64,000 bases of DNA from Hibiscus mutabilis (Eukaryota; Streptophyta; Magnoliopsida; Malvales; Malvaceae): contig CM033741.1 of NCBI GenBank assembly GCA_019671005.1, positions 3,410,001 to 3,474,000 on the forward strand. Reading direction: 5' to 3'. This document shows positions 11,601-22,884 of this stretch, piece after piece. The translations under genes were made by a program, and so were the position numbers. Below the pieces are notes generated by a model. That model was not told where the DNA came from. It did not search any database and saw only the letters and a list, made by a program, of their open reading frames with translations. Every line of letters begins with the position of its first letter. Positions within the stretch are counted from its first letter, which is position 1.

Positions 11601-14600
11601 TCGAATATATGAATCCCCGAGTTGTTTCCGCATAAATAATACGGATTCAGATAATGAATATCCAAGGGTGACTATCCATACGTGTTCTAAATTTAAAGGG
11701 ATAGTAATTATAATTTTTTTGACAAATCCTAATTATAATCCTATCTAGAGGGGAGGGAAAGGGGACTCTAGGAGAAAAAAAATATGTTTGCTCTAGTAAT
11801 TATAATATTCAAATCCACAAAATCCATAAAAAAAATAGATTGAATGTCTATAAATATCACAATTCACTATCCGAATTGTCATTCATAAAAATACGTTAAC
11901 TAGGGCTGGACGTTCGATCGAGTCGAGTCAAAAAATTTCGAGTTATTCGAGTTTGCAAGTCCTATTTTATGATTCAGACTTTATTTGAATTTTTTTCAAA
12001 TCGAGTCGAGTTTATAAAATTTGAGCCGAGACGAGTTTTCGAGTTTCTATATAAATTTAATTGTACACATATATATTTCTATATGCATATACTTGGGGAT
12101 GGGCGATGCACATATTGATTCAAATTTTAACGACTCTCTATATGTATATATAATATACATATATATATTTCTTCATATTTTCACATGTGATATACATATT
12201 ATATCGCGCGGAATTAAAAAAGTCGACTCGAATATGAAAACTGATAAATTAATTACTAAAATTTTCAAGTTATTTGAGTTATTCGAATTTTCATTTCATA
12301 ACTCAAACTTTATTTGAAATTTTTTCGAGTCGAGTTGAGTTTATTAAATTTCAAGTCGAGTCAAAACGAGTTGAGTTTTTTTGCCTCGAGTCGAATAATT
12401 CGATTTTTTCGAGTCAAGTCGAGTTTTGCCCAGCCCTAAGGTTAACATTTGAGATGATTTAGATGGAAAACAAGTAGATTATACTGAAAAAAGCTTAAGA
12501 ATATTAAATTAAAATGCATATATGACAATTAAATACAAATTATTAAAATATATTTCTGTAAAAAATAATGAAATACAATTAAAATACTTTAAATTTAAAT
12601 AGTAAATAAAATAATACATTTGTTTAATAAAGTTAAATTATACTTTCACAATTGAACCATCGTCTCTAAAACGAGGGCAGGTCTTGACAACTCACTTTGA
12701 GGGGCCTATTTAAAATTTTTAAAAATTTTCAAAGCTTAAATTAATTTTTCGAAGATTTTGAAGGATTTAATTTAAAATCTTCATAAAATGTAGGAATTTA
12801 GCTAAAATTTCCAAAAAAAATATTTAGACTTATCAAGACTTCTAAAATTTTTTAGGAGGGGATCTAATTAAAAAATTTAAATTTGTTAAAGGACTAAATA
12901 TGAAAATTTTAAACTTTAGGGGTCATGGCCCCCAATGGCTTCAATGAGGATCCGCCTCTGCTTTAGAGTCGATATATGTTCTCGGTTTCAAATTTAAATA
13001 AACTCACACACACATATAAGCTAAGTTGTTCGAACATGAATCACTTAGTAGAACACACCATCTTTATTATTGAGACTACACATTTAGATTTGAATGTTTT
13101 AACAATTTAAATGGTGATTATTAAAATAAAATTACATGCTATTAACTTATTACCATACTATTTTTTGAAGATAATTATTTTTATACTTTTTTCATAATAT
13201 ACCGCTAAATTTATTACAAAACAAAATAGAGAAACATTCCATATAAAATAAAAATATAATAAAAAATAATTAAATAAAGAAAAACTTAAAAATAAAAAAC
13301 AAAGCATCATACTAGCAAAACACGTCTAGTGAACTGCAGCGACAGAAATAAGATGAAATACTAGGAAAAAAAAAGCATAAAACAAAACTCTGTGTTTATC
13401 CACCTACACCTTAAGGATTGAAGTAGGGGGTGGTGAGGGAGACCAATAATCTTGCCAGTTGCTTCGCAAAACAGATCTTATTGTATCAACAAACGAATTA
13501 CAAAAGATGATCAAATTACTAAATGACAATCGACAACCGTAAGTCAGAACCGAGCATCGTAAAAAATTATCTACGAAACGTAAATCTACCAGAAGATAGG
13601 CATACCACAAGACAAAGAAAAAAATACACAGACGTAGATAAAAACTAAAAAACGAAACATAAAAAAATAATTGAATATAAAAAGAGAAGGAGAAAGAATA
13701 CCAACGATAACTAGCACTAAAACTAATATCACCGTCGACCAATCTAAAAAAAACAACGAGCAAGTCGGGTAATATCATTATTTTTTTTGTTAATCATATT
13801 CTTATGTAGGACAATAATTACACATTTTATAACCTTGCCTCCCTATAGTCCGACTAGAGGGTTTATTTGGGGTGCAGTTCCCCATTGATTGAAAACTTAA
13901 TTGTGGGGGCAATATACAATCAATACTTTTGAATTAGTTATGATGGTATATAAACATGAGAATGAATGATAAGAACTCGGTTTTATTTTTAATTTTAGTG
14001 TTGCTTTAACTTTTATTTCTTGAAATCGATCTCTATGTTATATATGTATGGATCAGTTTTGTTTTGCTTCAATTATGATTTGATCCCTATAAAAACAACA
14101 AGTTTAACTTAAAAAGAGTGTCTCAGTGATATAGAGTAATCTATTTTTCCTGAATGATGCAAACTCAAAAAATATTATTAACAAAAGATGAAAAAAAGAA
14201 TATAAATAACATAGGATGTAAAAAAAAAACAATAAGATTAACTCGATGAATTATATAAACTTTCAAGAAAAAAACCTTTATTACAAAAATGATATTTTCC
14301 TACAACTCGAATCTATATTATTTCCACCGATCGAACCATTCATTTTGAATTAACTTCACTTTTGAAAGAATTTAATAAATATTTTAGAATTGAAAAAAAA
14401 AATCTAAACAACAAAACAAATATTTATTTTATATGAATTTGGTCGAATTTATGAAAACTTGTTTTTATTTTGTTTCAAAGTTACAAATACGATCACATCT
14501 GCAATTACAATAACACATTTGATTTATTGTAATCAAAATCACTAATTAAAAGGTATGGTTGGACTAATAAACAAACTATAGGGGGGCCTAAATTAAAGTC

Positions 14601-17600
14601 ATCTAGATAGAATACACTTATAATAGTATTTAAATAAAAATAATTAAAAAATAATTAAATTATAATCAACCAAACGTTATTTATCTAAAATTAGACTCGA
14701 ACCTGACACAATAAGACCACAATTCTACCATAAAATCAACCTCTAATTAGCTGGAGTATCCTCTGTAAAACTGGAATACGGTTTTATATGTGCCAATTTT
14801 GGGCAAATGCTTTTGCTTGTATTCCAAGCTAGGGTAGATTTGGACAAACAAAAGTAATTAACTGTGAACATTTACACTGAATCCGAACTTGTTCATCAAA
14901 TTTTCTTACAAGTTCAAACATTTAATTTTATTAAAAAAGAATAATTCATATACTGGTGGTGAAAAACTTCTTTTTTTACAAACGAATTCAATTTACGGTT
15001 TAAAGGTTTAGTTCAAGGTTCAAAATTTATGATTTATAGTTAGAATTTAGGTTATAGAGTTTAGGGATTATAGCTTAAGATTTTTAAGATTAGAATTTAG
15101 ATTTTAACTTTTAAAGTAAAATTAGACAAATTTCTGAAGTGTTTTTTTTAATAAAGATGTAATGCAGCTAAACAGTTTAGCCACATTATAATGAATTTCT
15201 CTTCCTTTACCTTATTACCTGCTGTTATCCTGTAACATCTTCTCTTTGCCAGCATGAGATCAGTAAATGAGCGATACGACAAAGCAAAGGAGGAAAATCA
15301 ACAACCGGGGAATCCAACATCAGAAGTCAAGGTATTCTTTGGTACTTGGTCTTCAAATTTCTTGAATTTTACCTTTCAAAGCATGCTTCACGGTGAATCT
15401 GCATGCATTAAGGTTCTACTGGAAAAAGAGAAGGTATGATTTAAAGATTAAATATTTTCCATTTGATGGAACAAAATTTACAAGCATACCTGAAAACGTG
15501 ACGTGCGAAGTTCAACATTCCCAACTTTTCATACACTGTTTTCACTGAACAAGTAGAGCTCCAAATCAGTTTTCTTTTTTTCCTTTCCATGTTTGCAGTG
15601 GGTGTGAAATACTGACCCAAAATGCATGCTAAGCTAATAAGTAGTGATTAGCTTCAGGTCTAGACCTTTTGCAATTATTGACCAAAAAGTTGGCAGCACC
15701 AAAACCTTGAAGATAATAATTGATTTAAATGCACATCATTTAACTCCTCTTGTGAGTGTTGGAATAGGAATGACTAATTGTATGCATAGATTAAATTGCC
15801 ATGCTAGGACCGTGTTGTTCACTTGTTCTCATAGCTAACAGGATTTTGGAAACAGAACCATTAGGATATAACAGCGGCGGAGCCACATATATGATTGGGT
15901 GAGCACAGGCCCACCCTGAATTTTTCAAAGTCCACACATTTAGTTTCAAGTTTATTAATTTTTATGAATTAATCCTTAAATTTTAGGATTTGTGCCCACC
16001 ATGAAATTTTGAGATTTTTATGACTTGTTCTCACCTTCAAAAATATTTTGACTTGTGCCCACCCTCAAAAAGATTTCTAGATCCGCCTCTGGGATATAAA
16101 ATGGAAGACATCAAGGAAAAGAAAAGAGGTCCAGGGACTTCAAATACGAATAGTGGCGGAACTTGGAATAAAAGTTTAGAGGCTCTTTATAAAACTAATC
16201 TCTGTTCCTGTTCAAGTCTATATTTAAGATGTAACAGAACCTTGTTGGTCAACCACCAAAAATACTATTTTCTTCAGGGATTGGGATCTTTAATTTATAC
16301 AAGATAGGTAGTGTAATCATCACAATAAACCATAGGAAACAGCTGCCAAATGGATATTAGTAGCAAAATATTTATTCCACTAATAAAAAAAAACTATGAT
16401 GAGATGATGTCTAGAAAATCGACGACTCCAGGACATACTTTCAGCTGTACTAAAGAGAATATGTACTTTAAAATATTAAAGGCTAGACCACACAGAGAAT
16501 TGAACGGTTTGATTAGGCCTTAATTCTGATCAGTAAGGTGTGTTTTATGATTATGTTTAGAAGCCACGATTCCAGCTACAAGTTACAGTACGAAGTCATC
16601 ATGAAATGATGGAACAAGGAAACACGCCATACGTCAATATGAAGCGGTGGAATGTGAAAAGGAGACTACTGATCCTGTCTCAGAGTCATGGCATTCAACC
16701 TGCAAATCTTACTAATGTTGCATTTAGCTTCCAAGTTCCCCATGCGAACAGATATTTTATTGGAAAAAGGTTGACAATAGTAAAACCTATTTTTGTCTTC
16801 CCCTCCTGTTTAGATCTCTATATTAACATTCAACAAACAGTTAACCTTACTAACCTTACAAAATAGGATAATCCTTACCCCTTTCCCTAGAGACTCATAA
16901 TTTTCTTGAGAAGCCATATCATCTCTTCCATTTTATGTCTCAAAATATGCATAAGCTTTCTCTTTCATATCTCCAGATCAACAACATACTCCAAGGGTAT
17001 AAATTTCTTGCTTCTAGATCAAATCCAGAGACACATCTATGATCTATTTACTTTAGCGTTCATATCTCCATATCCTTTATCCCTTTCAACATTTCACTGG
17101 TGATAGAAAAATTTCCCGTGGGATTTAGAAAAAGTTCTTAGCTTTAACAACCTAATTTTACTTGATATTAATTAATAAATAAATAAAGCCACTGGAGCAA
17201 GAGCTAAGTTGTAACAGCCCCTTCCCAGCCTGGTAGATAACCAGGTCGGAAGGCGTTACCGGAAAACAATACAGTGTTTGGTGTGACAATTATTAATCAA
17301 TATTCATGAAATTGAGCAATATCATGCTTAGCAAACAATACAAACAAATTCAATTAATCTGATATAAGTTGTTTAACCAATTAGGGCCAATTTTAAACTT
17401 TTACAAGTTTTAAGGACTAATCTATAATTCCAATAAATTATAGGTCCATTTCAGAAATCAAGCTTACTACAATGAAATTCGGTCAATAAACAGTGTGTCT
17501 ACGAATTTTCATACCAATCAGAGTTTATTTACCCACTCGATTATTCCATATAATTTTTAGTGACTTTTACAATTTTCCAGAATTAATACTAACCTGTACT

Positions 17601-20600
17601 TGTACCGATACTCGAGAGGCCGTATCGGTACGCCTATGTTCCAGACCGTTAAAGTCGTTACAAAACAATAGACACGTATTGAAACGGAGACCATCCGTAT
17701 CGATACGCAATACTTTTAAAAATCCTTAGAAATTCAAATAACAGGGTTCGTATCGGTACGACTAAGGAACCGTACCGGTACGGGTTGACCAGGGTTGACC
17801 GTTTCGATACACCCCAAGAACCGTACCGATGCAATAATTTTCCCAGATTTCAGTGTTGATTTTCCGTATCGATACGTCCTTTGACATACCGATACGCTAA
17901 GTTGACCGTGTCTAAATATGCATACCCGTATCGATACGCCATCACCCGTATCGATACGCCCAGCACTATAATGACAGATTTTATCTGGTTTTAATCCAAA
18001 TTGACCTATCAAACAATGTCCAAATGCAATAAAACTTTACAGCAACTTATTATCAACATAATCTATCAGCAAGGCAAATTTCGTCATCATATAAATCCAT
18101 TTACTATGTTTTCACCTTTTTAGCCAGATATGCATATTTAGTCCATTTTTAGCAAAACGCTTATAGATCATTTAGGACCCTTGGGGCTTATACATACCAC
18201 AAGCAAAATACACATATCAAAAGGATTTAAAAGCAACTAGTCTAACTACTTTACCCCCATTCTAGGAGTTCATAGGATTGATATACTTTACTTTAGGCTT
18301 GTAGTGACTTGCCAAACTTCCAACTAGCTCTGATCTCGAACCGATATCTTTCTTAACTTGAAATGCATGGGAAATGAATGCATTAGGCATATTTTGCTTA
18401 GTGAGGTAGTCATAAATAATGCCGATAGTCAATATGCATTCATATGCATGCTTCATCAATAATCCGATGGCAATGTGACAATGTTCACAATAATGCATCA
18501 ATAGTCAATGACAATTTAGACATGATCAATAATCAATGCAATAACAATAATCAATAGCAATATTTCCAATAAGTTTCCTTGGATCGATTTTTGGTATGTG
18601 GATACGCGAATTCTTACGCCTCGCCAAATCAATAATGGTCTAGTCCCTCCGCCTCGCCAATTGACCAACACAACATCCCTCTGCCTCGCCAATATAAAGG
18701 TCATAGCCCAAGGACCGTAGTCCACCCGTACCAATGAGCTCATAAATCTTATGGCATGCTAATTGTATCTAATACTCTCGAATCCAAGGTCCAACAAACA
18801 ATGGTTCAATAACGATATTTCAATAACAATAACTCCACAGCAATGGATCGATAACAATGATTCGGTAGCAATGTTTCAATAACAATAATTTCCATAGCAA
18901 TAGGCATGTTTCAATATCAATATGCAATAGCCAATAATCAATAATCAATAGTTTTATATGGCAGTGCTTCAATGATTTCAATGACAACAATAACGATGTT
19001 GCGGACACGGATTCAATGTAATACTTACCCAAACTTACAAATGTGGCTTTCACAATGTTTATATGCAATAACTACAATACAATGGTTAGCAATGCAATAA
19101 CCGATAATCAATGATTCGGGATAGGCACCTAGCCTAATCCCTAGACTCCGACTAAACTCACCTTGACTCCGATGCTCTATGGCTCTCGGATTACTATCCC
19201 TTGGTTCCTAGCTTTCGTACGGGATGTTGGACCTTCTATATCCACTTCGTGAGCTATAGGAACAATAGGAGGTCATTAGAATCCATATTTAAACTCAAGA
19301 TCAATATTAAAACTCATAATAGCTATCTACAATAGCTTCCCATGGATTTTAGGATTTGAGAACAAAGTTTTAGCCTTAAGTTCCCTAACTTCAAGTCAAA
19401 ATTAAACTTCAATCTTCTATGGGCTTATGAAATTGTTTGGGGGCTTTTGCTTATCAAGACAAGGACTATCAAACGGTATAGAGAAATTGTTGAAAGCTTG
19501 CACAAACAAGGGAGGTGCTTGCTTGAGCTTAGGTTGAAGACAACAATGGAGGTGTGAGCTTAAGGAGCTTGCTTTAGGAAAGATGGAAGATGACAAAAAG
19601 GGTCTCGGTTAAACTCTTGAGAATGTTTTCACTTTTATTCTTTTATTCAATGGTTTTCCTCCTACCAAGGGTAAGCTTAATTCATTTTAAAAATTTCCTC
19701 CAAGGGTGGGCAAGCCATTTTAAAACCATTTCCAATTTCCAAAATTAAGATAGCCATAATGGCTATCAATTCATGCCATCATCTTTTTCTTACAAGGCAC
19801 AAGGGTTCACGTGGGGTGGCTTAAGCAAGGTGGTGAATCACCCAAGAATTGGGTTAATTACAAGGATAATCCCTTAACTTTCTAAACTTTACACAGTTGC
19901 TCTCAAACTTTCAATTCTTGCAATTTAGTCACTAAAACAGTTTTCAACAGACATTCGTACCGATACGCGTTATGACCGTATCAATACGGCTAGCCAGAGT
20001 TCGGTAATTTAGTTAAAAACTGAAGGATACGTACCGATACGGATCCTACCGTATCGATACGCTAAGCTTGAATTTCGGGATTTAGGGTATTTCAGTAAGA
20101 TCTTTGACTAAGATTTGACTCAATTAGAGTCTAATATCAATAAAATTGACCTCACGGTCAACTCCGATACAATATTTAGACATTTCGGTATAGGGTTTCT
20201 GATCGCCGAAACCATATTCCGACTAGACCGGTTTCCGGGGTGTTACATAAGTAGCTTATAGTGTGCGTAACTTCGACAAGTACACCAAAGATCCTAGAAG
20301 TGATTTACCATCCTAAAACTAAACTATCAAGCTCCTGCTTTGACTAAAATCATTAATTTAATTCATAATGCAACTTCCGCTATAAGATTTTTAAAAAATC
20401 ATCTAGGAAGAGTCTTGGATCTACATATGTTTGGTTCTTTTGTGAATTACCTAAAACTATAGTCTCATTAAGAGCATTTTCAAGTCTATAAATATGCATG
20501 GTTATGGCAATGTTTCATTATTGAAGTTCATCCGCAAATTCATACTTCGAGCAATAAAAGCTGTGTGTGAATCTTACCATAGTGTGAATCTTATTTTTTC

Positions 20601-22884
20601 AGTTCTGGCAAAGGGAGGCAGCAGTTCTGAGACAACAACTGCAAAACCTGCAAGAAAATCATAGGTATTTTTACTTTTGTACCATATAAATCCTTCATAT
20701 CAGACATTCATGGGAAAGTAAAATGAGTCAAAAATGCAGAATAAAGAAACCACTTTTACATTAAGTATTTTTCAGAACATAACAAGTATGCCCATGCCTC
20801 AATTCAACATAGACGACCTCTTTCTTTTCAACCGATAACATGAATATCAAAATAGCTTTCTCCTTGAACCTGTTATAACAGTTTATTCCAACCTTTTATG
20901 ATGCAATTATGCTTAGGATGCTTTATATCATGGTTCAAATATTCAGAGATCAGAGTAAATGAATCATTCATTCTTCAATTAAGGCAAAGACACAGAGACT
21001 AATGGTCATAGACACAAACTTATGTCTGTAAAAGGTAGATTTGATATCTAGCCTTGAAAGCATCAAAAGTAAAAATGACCCCAATGATATAAAAGGGATA
21101 AAGGGTCCATTTCATCTGATATATATGCCTACGAAAAGCTCTTTATGTCTAAGAAACAAATCCTATGCACTGAAAATATGCTTCTGCACACCAAAACAGG
21201 CAAATGATGGGTGAAGAACTTTCTGGATTGACCATAAAAGATTTACAGAATTTGGAGAGTCAATTGGAAATGAGCCTTAGCGGTGTCCGTATGAAGAAGG
21301 TTCAAGATTTCTATTTCCATGTCCTTGTCAGTTTTTAAGTTCAAAATAGCATACAAAATAAAGCAACTCCATGTTGGTAACATTTACCCCAACTGCTGTA
21401 GGACCAAATTTTAATGGATGAAATTCAAGAACTGACCAGAAAGGTAAATACTGAAACGATAAATCCAGCTCCTTACTACCATACTGAACCAACTCAAAGT
21501 GCCTAAATTGCATTGTCTCATTGCAGGGGAATCTCATTCATCAAGAAAATGTGGAGCTCTATAAGAAGGTAAACCTAATTCGTCTAGAAAACATAGAATT
21601 CTATAAGAAGGTATAATTTTGAATGGCTCATAAGAATCTCAATTAGCCTAGAGATATTTGAAAGACTCAAGACACTAACATTTGTCATCCATGAAATGTT
21701 TAAAAACCAACCTCAACAGATAAGTTTCTTATCCAGGTTTATGGAACGAGGGATGTGAATGGTACAAACAAAGAATTGTTCGTCACAAATGGTCAAAGCA
21801 TTGAGGAGGATCATGAGCCTGTCCATCTCCAGCTAAGCCATCCACAGCAACAAAATTACGAAACGTCAACAAGAGCTACAAAATTGGGGTAATTTTCCTC
21901 CTTATGGTAGATGATTCTGATTTAAACACCACTTTGCCACAAATTGATCTCCAAACTTTTTCATGGTAACTGCAGCAGATTGCATTAGCAAAAAAAAATG
22001 CATCAAAGTGGGATTGGATGTCACTCGATTTCTATCAACAAATAGCTCATAGTTCCAAAAGTTATGCTTCTTGTAGTAAGATGTTTTATGTTAAAACCAC
22101 TGATCTTTCAGCAAAACAACATTGGTTTGAAATGATTAAACAAATCAACATTAGCATAAGTGTGGTGATCAAGAAAACCAAGCTAGTTATGTAGAGATAA
22201 ATTAAGTGTAATAAATAAAATATATATATTAAAGAAAATGGACATTTATTCCATGTTTGTTTAACTTTTTTTAGTTTTAAAGAAAACTGACAATGTAGAC
22301 CACAGTTACACTTATTTAAGGTGATTTTAACATGGAAAATTTCAATGTAGTTATGTCATAGAACATATATGACTGCAACAAGGTGCTTCAGAAATATATT
22401 AATATTTGCATAGGTGAGCCAAAAACAATTAATGAACTATAGAAACATCAGCAACAATATTCACTCAACTTGTAATTTTACTGCAAATCAATTTTCTATG
22501 ATAAACTGATATCATGATCTGCAATGGCAAAAGAAAGGTTCATATAACAGTGAGAAAACCAGTTCAGGGTATCCAATGAAAATACCATAGTTTTAAGATG
22601 TTCCCAAGCCTATACGACAAAAGGTGAAAATAAGTTTCTTTGGTATTTAATGCATATCATGATTAGTTAATACTAACGATATTAAGAGACATAAATATGT
22701 ATAAATAGATGATAGTGAAATTTTAAAGTAAGAAAACCATAGGATTGTGTTTCTAGTTTACAGCTCGAATAAGATGAACAAGTATCTTCTACATGATTTG
22801 CATTCACAAAACCAGCATACATTTACCTGTTGAAATGTCCGCCTTAAAAGTAACTTCAGGCTGCATTTAATGTCAGAAAACTGA
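5632..22884 (+). CDS. AGL17-like: MIKC-type MADS-box transcription factor, AGL17/ANR1 clade (8 exons)
   Basis: Predicted exons: 5632-5813, 15253-15331, 20603-20664, 21200-21299, 21402-21443, 21527-21568, 21737-21888, 22860-22884. Sizes 182, 79, 62, 100, 42 and 42 bp for exons 1-6 match the classic MIKC pattern, and all junctions are GT-AG in compatible phase. The 227-aa product has the MADS domain at 1-60 ([20 protein letters not shown] onward), a short I region, a K box from about residue 88 ([39 protein letters not shown]) and a C-terminus with VHLQLS and TKLGLHL. These motifs place it in the AGL17 clade (AGL16, AGL17, AGL21, ANR1), nuclear DNA-binding regulators of CArG-box genes in roots and guard cells in Arabidopsis. 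The orthologue within the clade is not resolved. The final 8-codon exon is the least certain. Introns 1 and 2 are unusually long because of insertions. Confidence 0.9.
6767..7248. mobile_element. MITE-like element with GGGT.CGTTTGGTTCTA inverted ends
   Basis: The left end GGGTGCGTTTGGTTCTA and the reverse complement of the right end, GGGTCCGTTTGGTTCTA, differ at one base. The interior is AT-rich with many GAAAATGAAAA / TTTTCATTTT motifs that pair across the element. Size is 482 bp and no ORF is present. No convincing target duplication was found, so the superfamily is left open; similar GGGTCCGTTTGG ends occur in several plant MITE groups. Confidence 0.7.
8008..8639. mobile_element. TTCGGTTCGGGT-rich element with 12-bp flanking duplication
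   Basis: The segment is made largely of degenerate TTCGGTTCGGG(T) units in both halves around an AT-rich centre (about 8290-8390). It is flanked by identical 12-mers CTAATCATGAAC at 7996-8007 and 8640-8651. Its ends are imperfectly inverted (TAGGTGGCAAA versus TAGACCTGGCAAA). A related copy lies at 54456-55075. The ORFs over it are repeats, not genes. Target duplication length fits retroposition or a Mutator-like mechanism; the class is not settled. Confidence 0.65.
9291..9999. mobile_element. Non-autonomous element, TTTGG.AAAC family, copy 1
   Basis: Left end GATCATGTTTGGTGAAC pairs imperfectly with the right end (reverse complement GGTCATGCTTGGCAAC). The right half shares long similarity with 48100-48370 and, inverted, with 61400-61600, including TTAATAGATATAAAAT, AAACTATTCAAACAA and TTATATGTCATTTTG. 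No ORF with meaning. About 709 bp. Confidence 0.6.
10131..10310. mobile_element. GATACAC-ended short element with telomere-like core, copy 1
   Basis: Left end AAAATTTTGATACACGAGC then TGTGTAAAATTT mirrors the right end ACTTGTGTAAATTTTATAC ... TTGTATATCAAAGTTTT. The core is a run of CTAAACCC-, TAAACTCTAAACC-like units. Four further copies are at 27655, 39101, 46725 and 61035. Confidence 0.6.
10978..11263. repeat. Long inverted repeat (hairpin), about 286 bp
   Basis: The left arm (about 10978-11110) and the right arm (about 11131-11263) are reverse complements with moderate divergence. Clear pairs include AACATTTTAGGTTGA with TCAACCTAAAATGTT, ACAAATATCAAAATTT with AAATATCGAAATTTGT, and AGTATCGA near the centre. 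The loop is short. It looks like a fold-back MITE; a transcript across it would form a long stem. Confidence 0.65.
11901..12438. mobile_element. hAT-like non-autonomous element with CGAGTCGAG subterminal repeats
   Basis: Ends are TAGGGCTGGAC and CCCAGCCCTA, an inverted pair. The flanks ACGTTAAC (11893-11900) and AGGTTAAC (12439-12446) agree at 7 of 8 positions, as expected for an old 8-bp hAT target duplication. Inside each end are clusters of TCGAGTCGAG, GAGTTATTCGAG and GTCGAGTCAA. The centre has (TA)-rich sequence. Size 538 bp, non-coding. Confidence 0.75.
12675..12961. mobile_element. Degenerate hAT-type MITE ending GGATCCGCCTCTG
   Basis: The right end AGGATCCGCCTCTG is the same terminus as in the well-delimited element at 15872-16091. 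The left end (near GAGGGCAGGTCTTGAC) is decayed and no clean target duplication is seen. The interior of AAATTTT/AAAATTTTAAA runs and the phrase 'ggcctat..aaaatttt' resembles the element at 26753-27046. Confidence 0.45.
15872..16091. mobile_element. hAT-type MITE with perfect 8-bp target duplication
   Basis: The 220-bp element begins CAGCGGCGGAGCCA and ends AGATCCGCCTCTG (reverse complement CAGAGGCGGATCT). It is flanked by identical GGATATAA at 15864-15871 and 16092-16099. CAG..CTG ends plus an 8-bp duplication are typical of hAT elements. It sits in intron 2 of the MADS-box gene and has no coding capacity; the GCCCACCCT motif is repeated inside. Confidence 0.88.
17210..20247. mobile_element. 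Large TG..CA element, probable solo LTR of a gypsy-type retrotransposon
   Basis: It begins TGTAACAGCCCC and ends GGGGTGTTACA, and is flanked by perfect 5-bp duplications TAAGT (17205-17209 and 20248-20252). TG..CA ends, the TGTAACA.CCCC/GGGGTGTTACA signature and a 5-bp duplication fit a long Ty3/gypsy LTR. No gag, protease, reverse transcriptase or integrase reading frame is present in its 3,038 bp, so I call it a solo LTR; a LARD-like derivative is the alternative. It carries two clusters of GTATCGATACG-type palindromes (17600-17960 and 19950-20065) and a CAATAA/CAATAG-rich zone (18420-19110). Comparison with known LTRs suggests the reverse complement may be the sense orientation. It lies in intron 2 of the MADS-box gene. 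Confidence 0.82.
17603..17962. repeat. Cluster of GTAYCGRTACG palindromes
   Basis: About ten near-palindromic 11-12-mers of the form CGTATCGATACG, CGTACCGATACG or CGTATCGGTACG lie here in irregular spacing, several as exact CCGTATCGATACGC. Four more occur at the other end of the same LTR (19950-20065). They fall between AT-rich spacers, so they are not a simple tandem repeat. Confidence 0.75.
21569..21610 (+). repeat. In-frame 42-bp tandem duplicate of MADS exon 6
   Basis: Directly after exon 6 (21527-21568) lies a second 42-bp block that aligns end to end with it at 31 of 42 positions. It reads [14 protein letters not shown] against [14 protein letters not shown]. Both blocks end TATAAGAAG followed by a GTA donor, and the frame is open through both. 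Use of the second donor would insert 14 residues at the K-box end without a frameshift. Confidence 0.8.

Larger units (their letters stand above)
5814..15252 (+). other. Intron 1 of the MADS-box gene (9.4 kb, element-rich)
   Basis: It runs from the donor GT at 5814 to the acceptor AG at 15251-15252. It holds a 12-G homopolymer at 6663-6674 and at least six elements listed separately (6767, 8008, 9291, 10131, 10978, 11901), plus a degenerate one near 12675. The blocks 10330-10930 and 13000-15200 show no gene; the open frame at 13404-13778 is compositionally biased and judged spurious. Degenerate TTTAGGG-like runs occur at 7880-8000 and 15000-15115. Confidence 0.75.

Noticed and set aside
13404..13778. 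124-codon minus-strand open frame
   Set aside because: Composed of Phe/Ser/Tyr runs from purine-rich DNA within intron 1; no recognisable domain and no splice partners.
17493..19068. Several open frames inside the large LTR
   Set aside because: They follow the palindrome array and the CAATAA-rich zone and match no gag, pol or other protein.
17210..20247. DNA transposon with TGTAACA inverted ends
   Set aside because: The ends are inverted, but TG..CA plus a 5-bp duplication and large size without transposase fit an LTR better.
20623..20643. Functional miR444 regulation of this gene
   Set aside because: The site differs at about six positions from the monocot target and miR444 is considered monocot-specific; retained only as a comparison.
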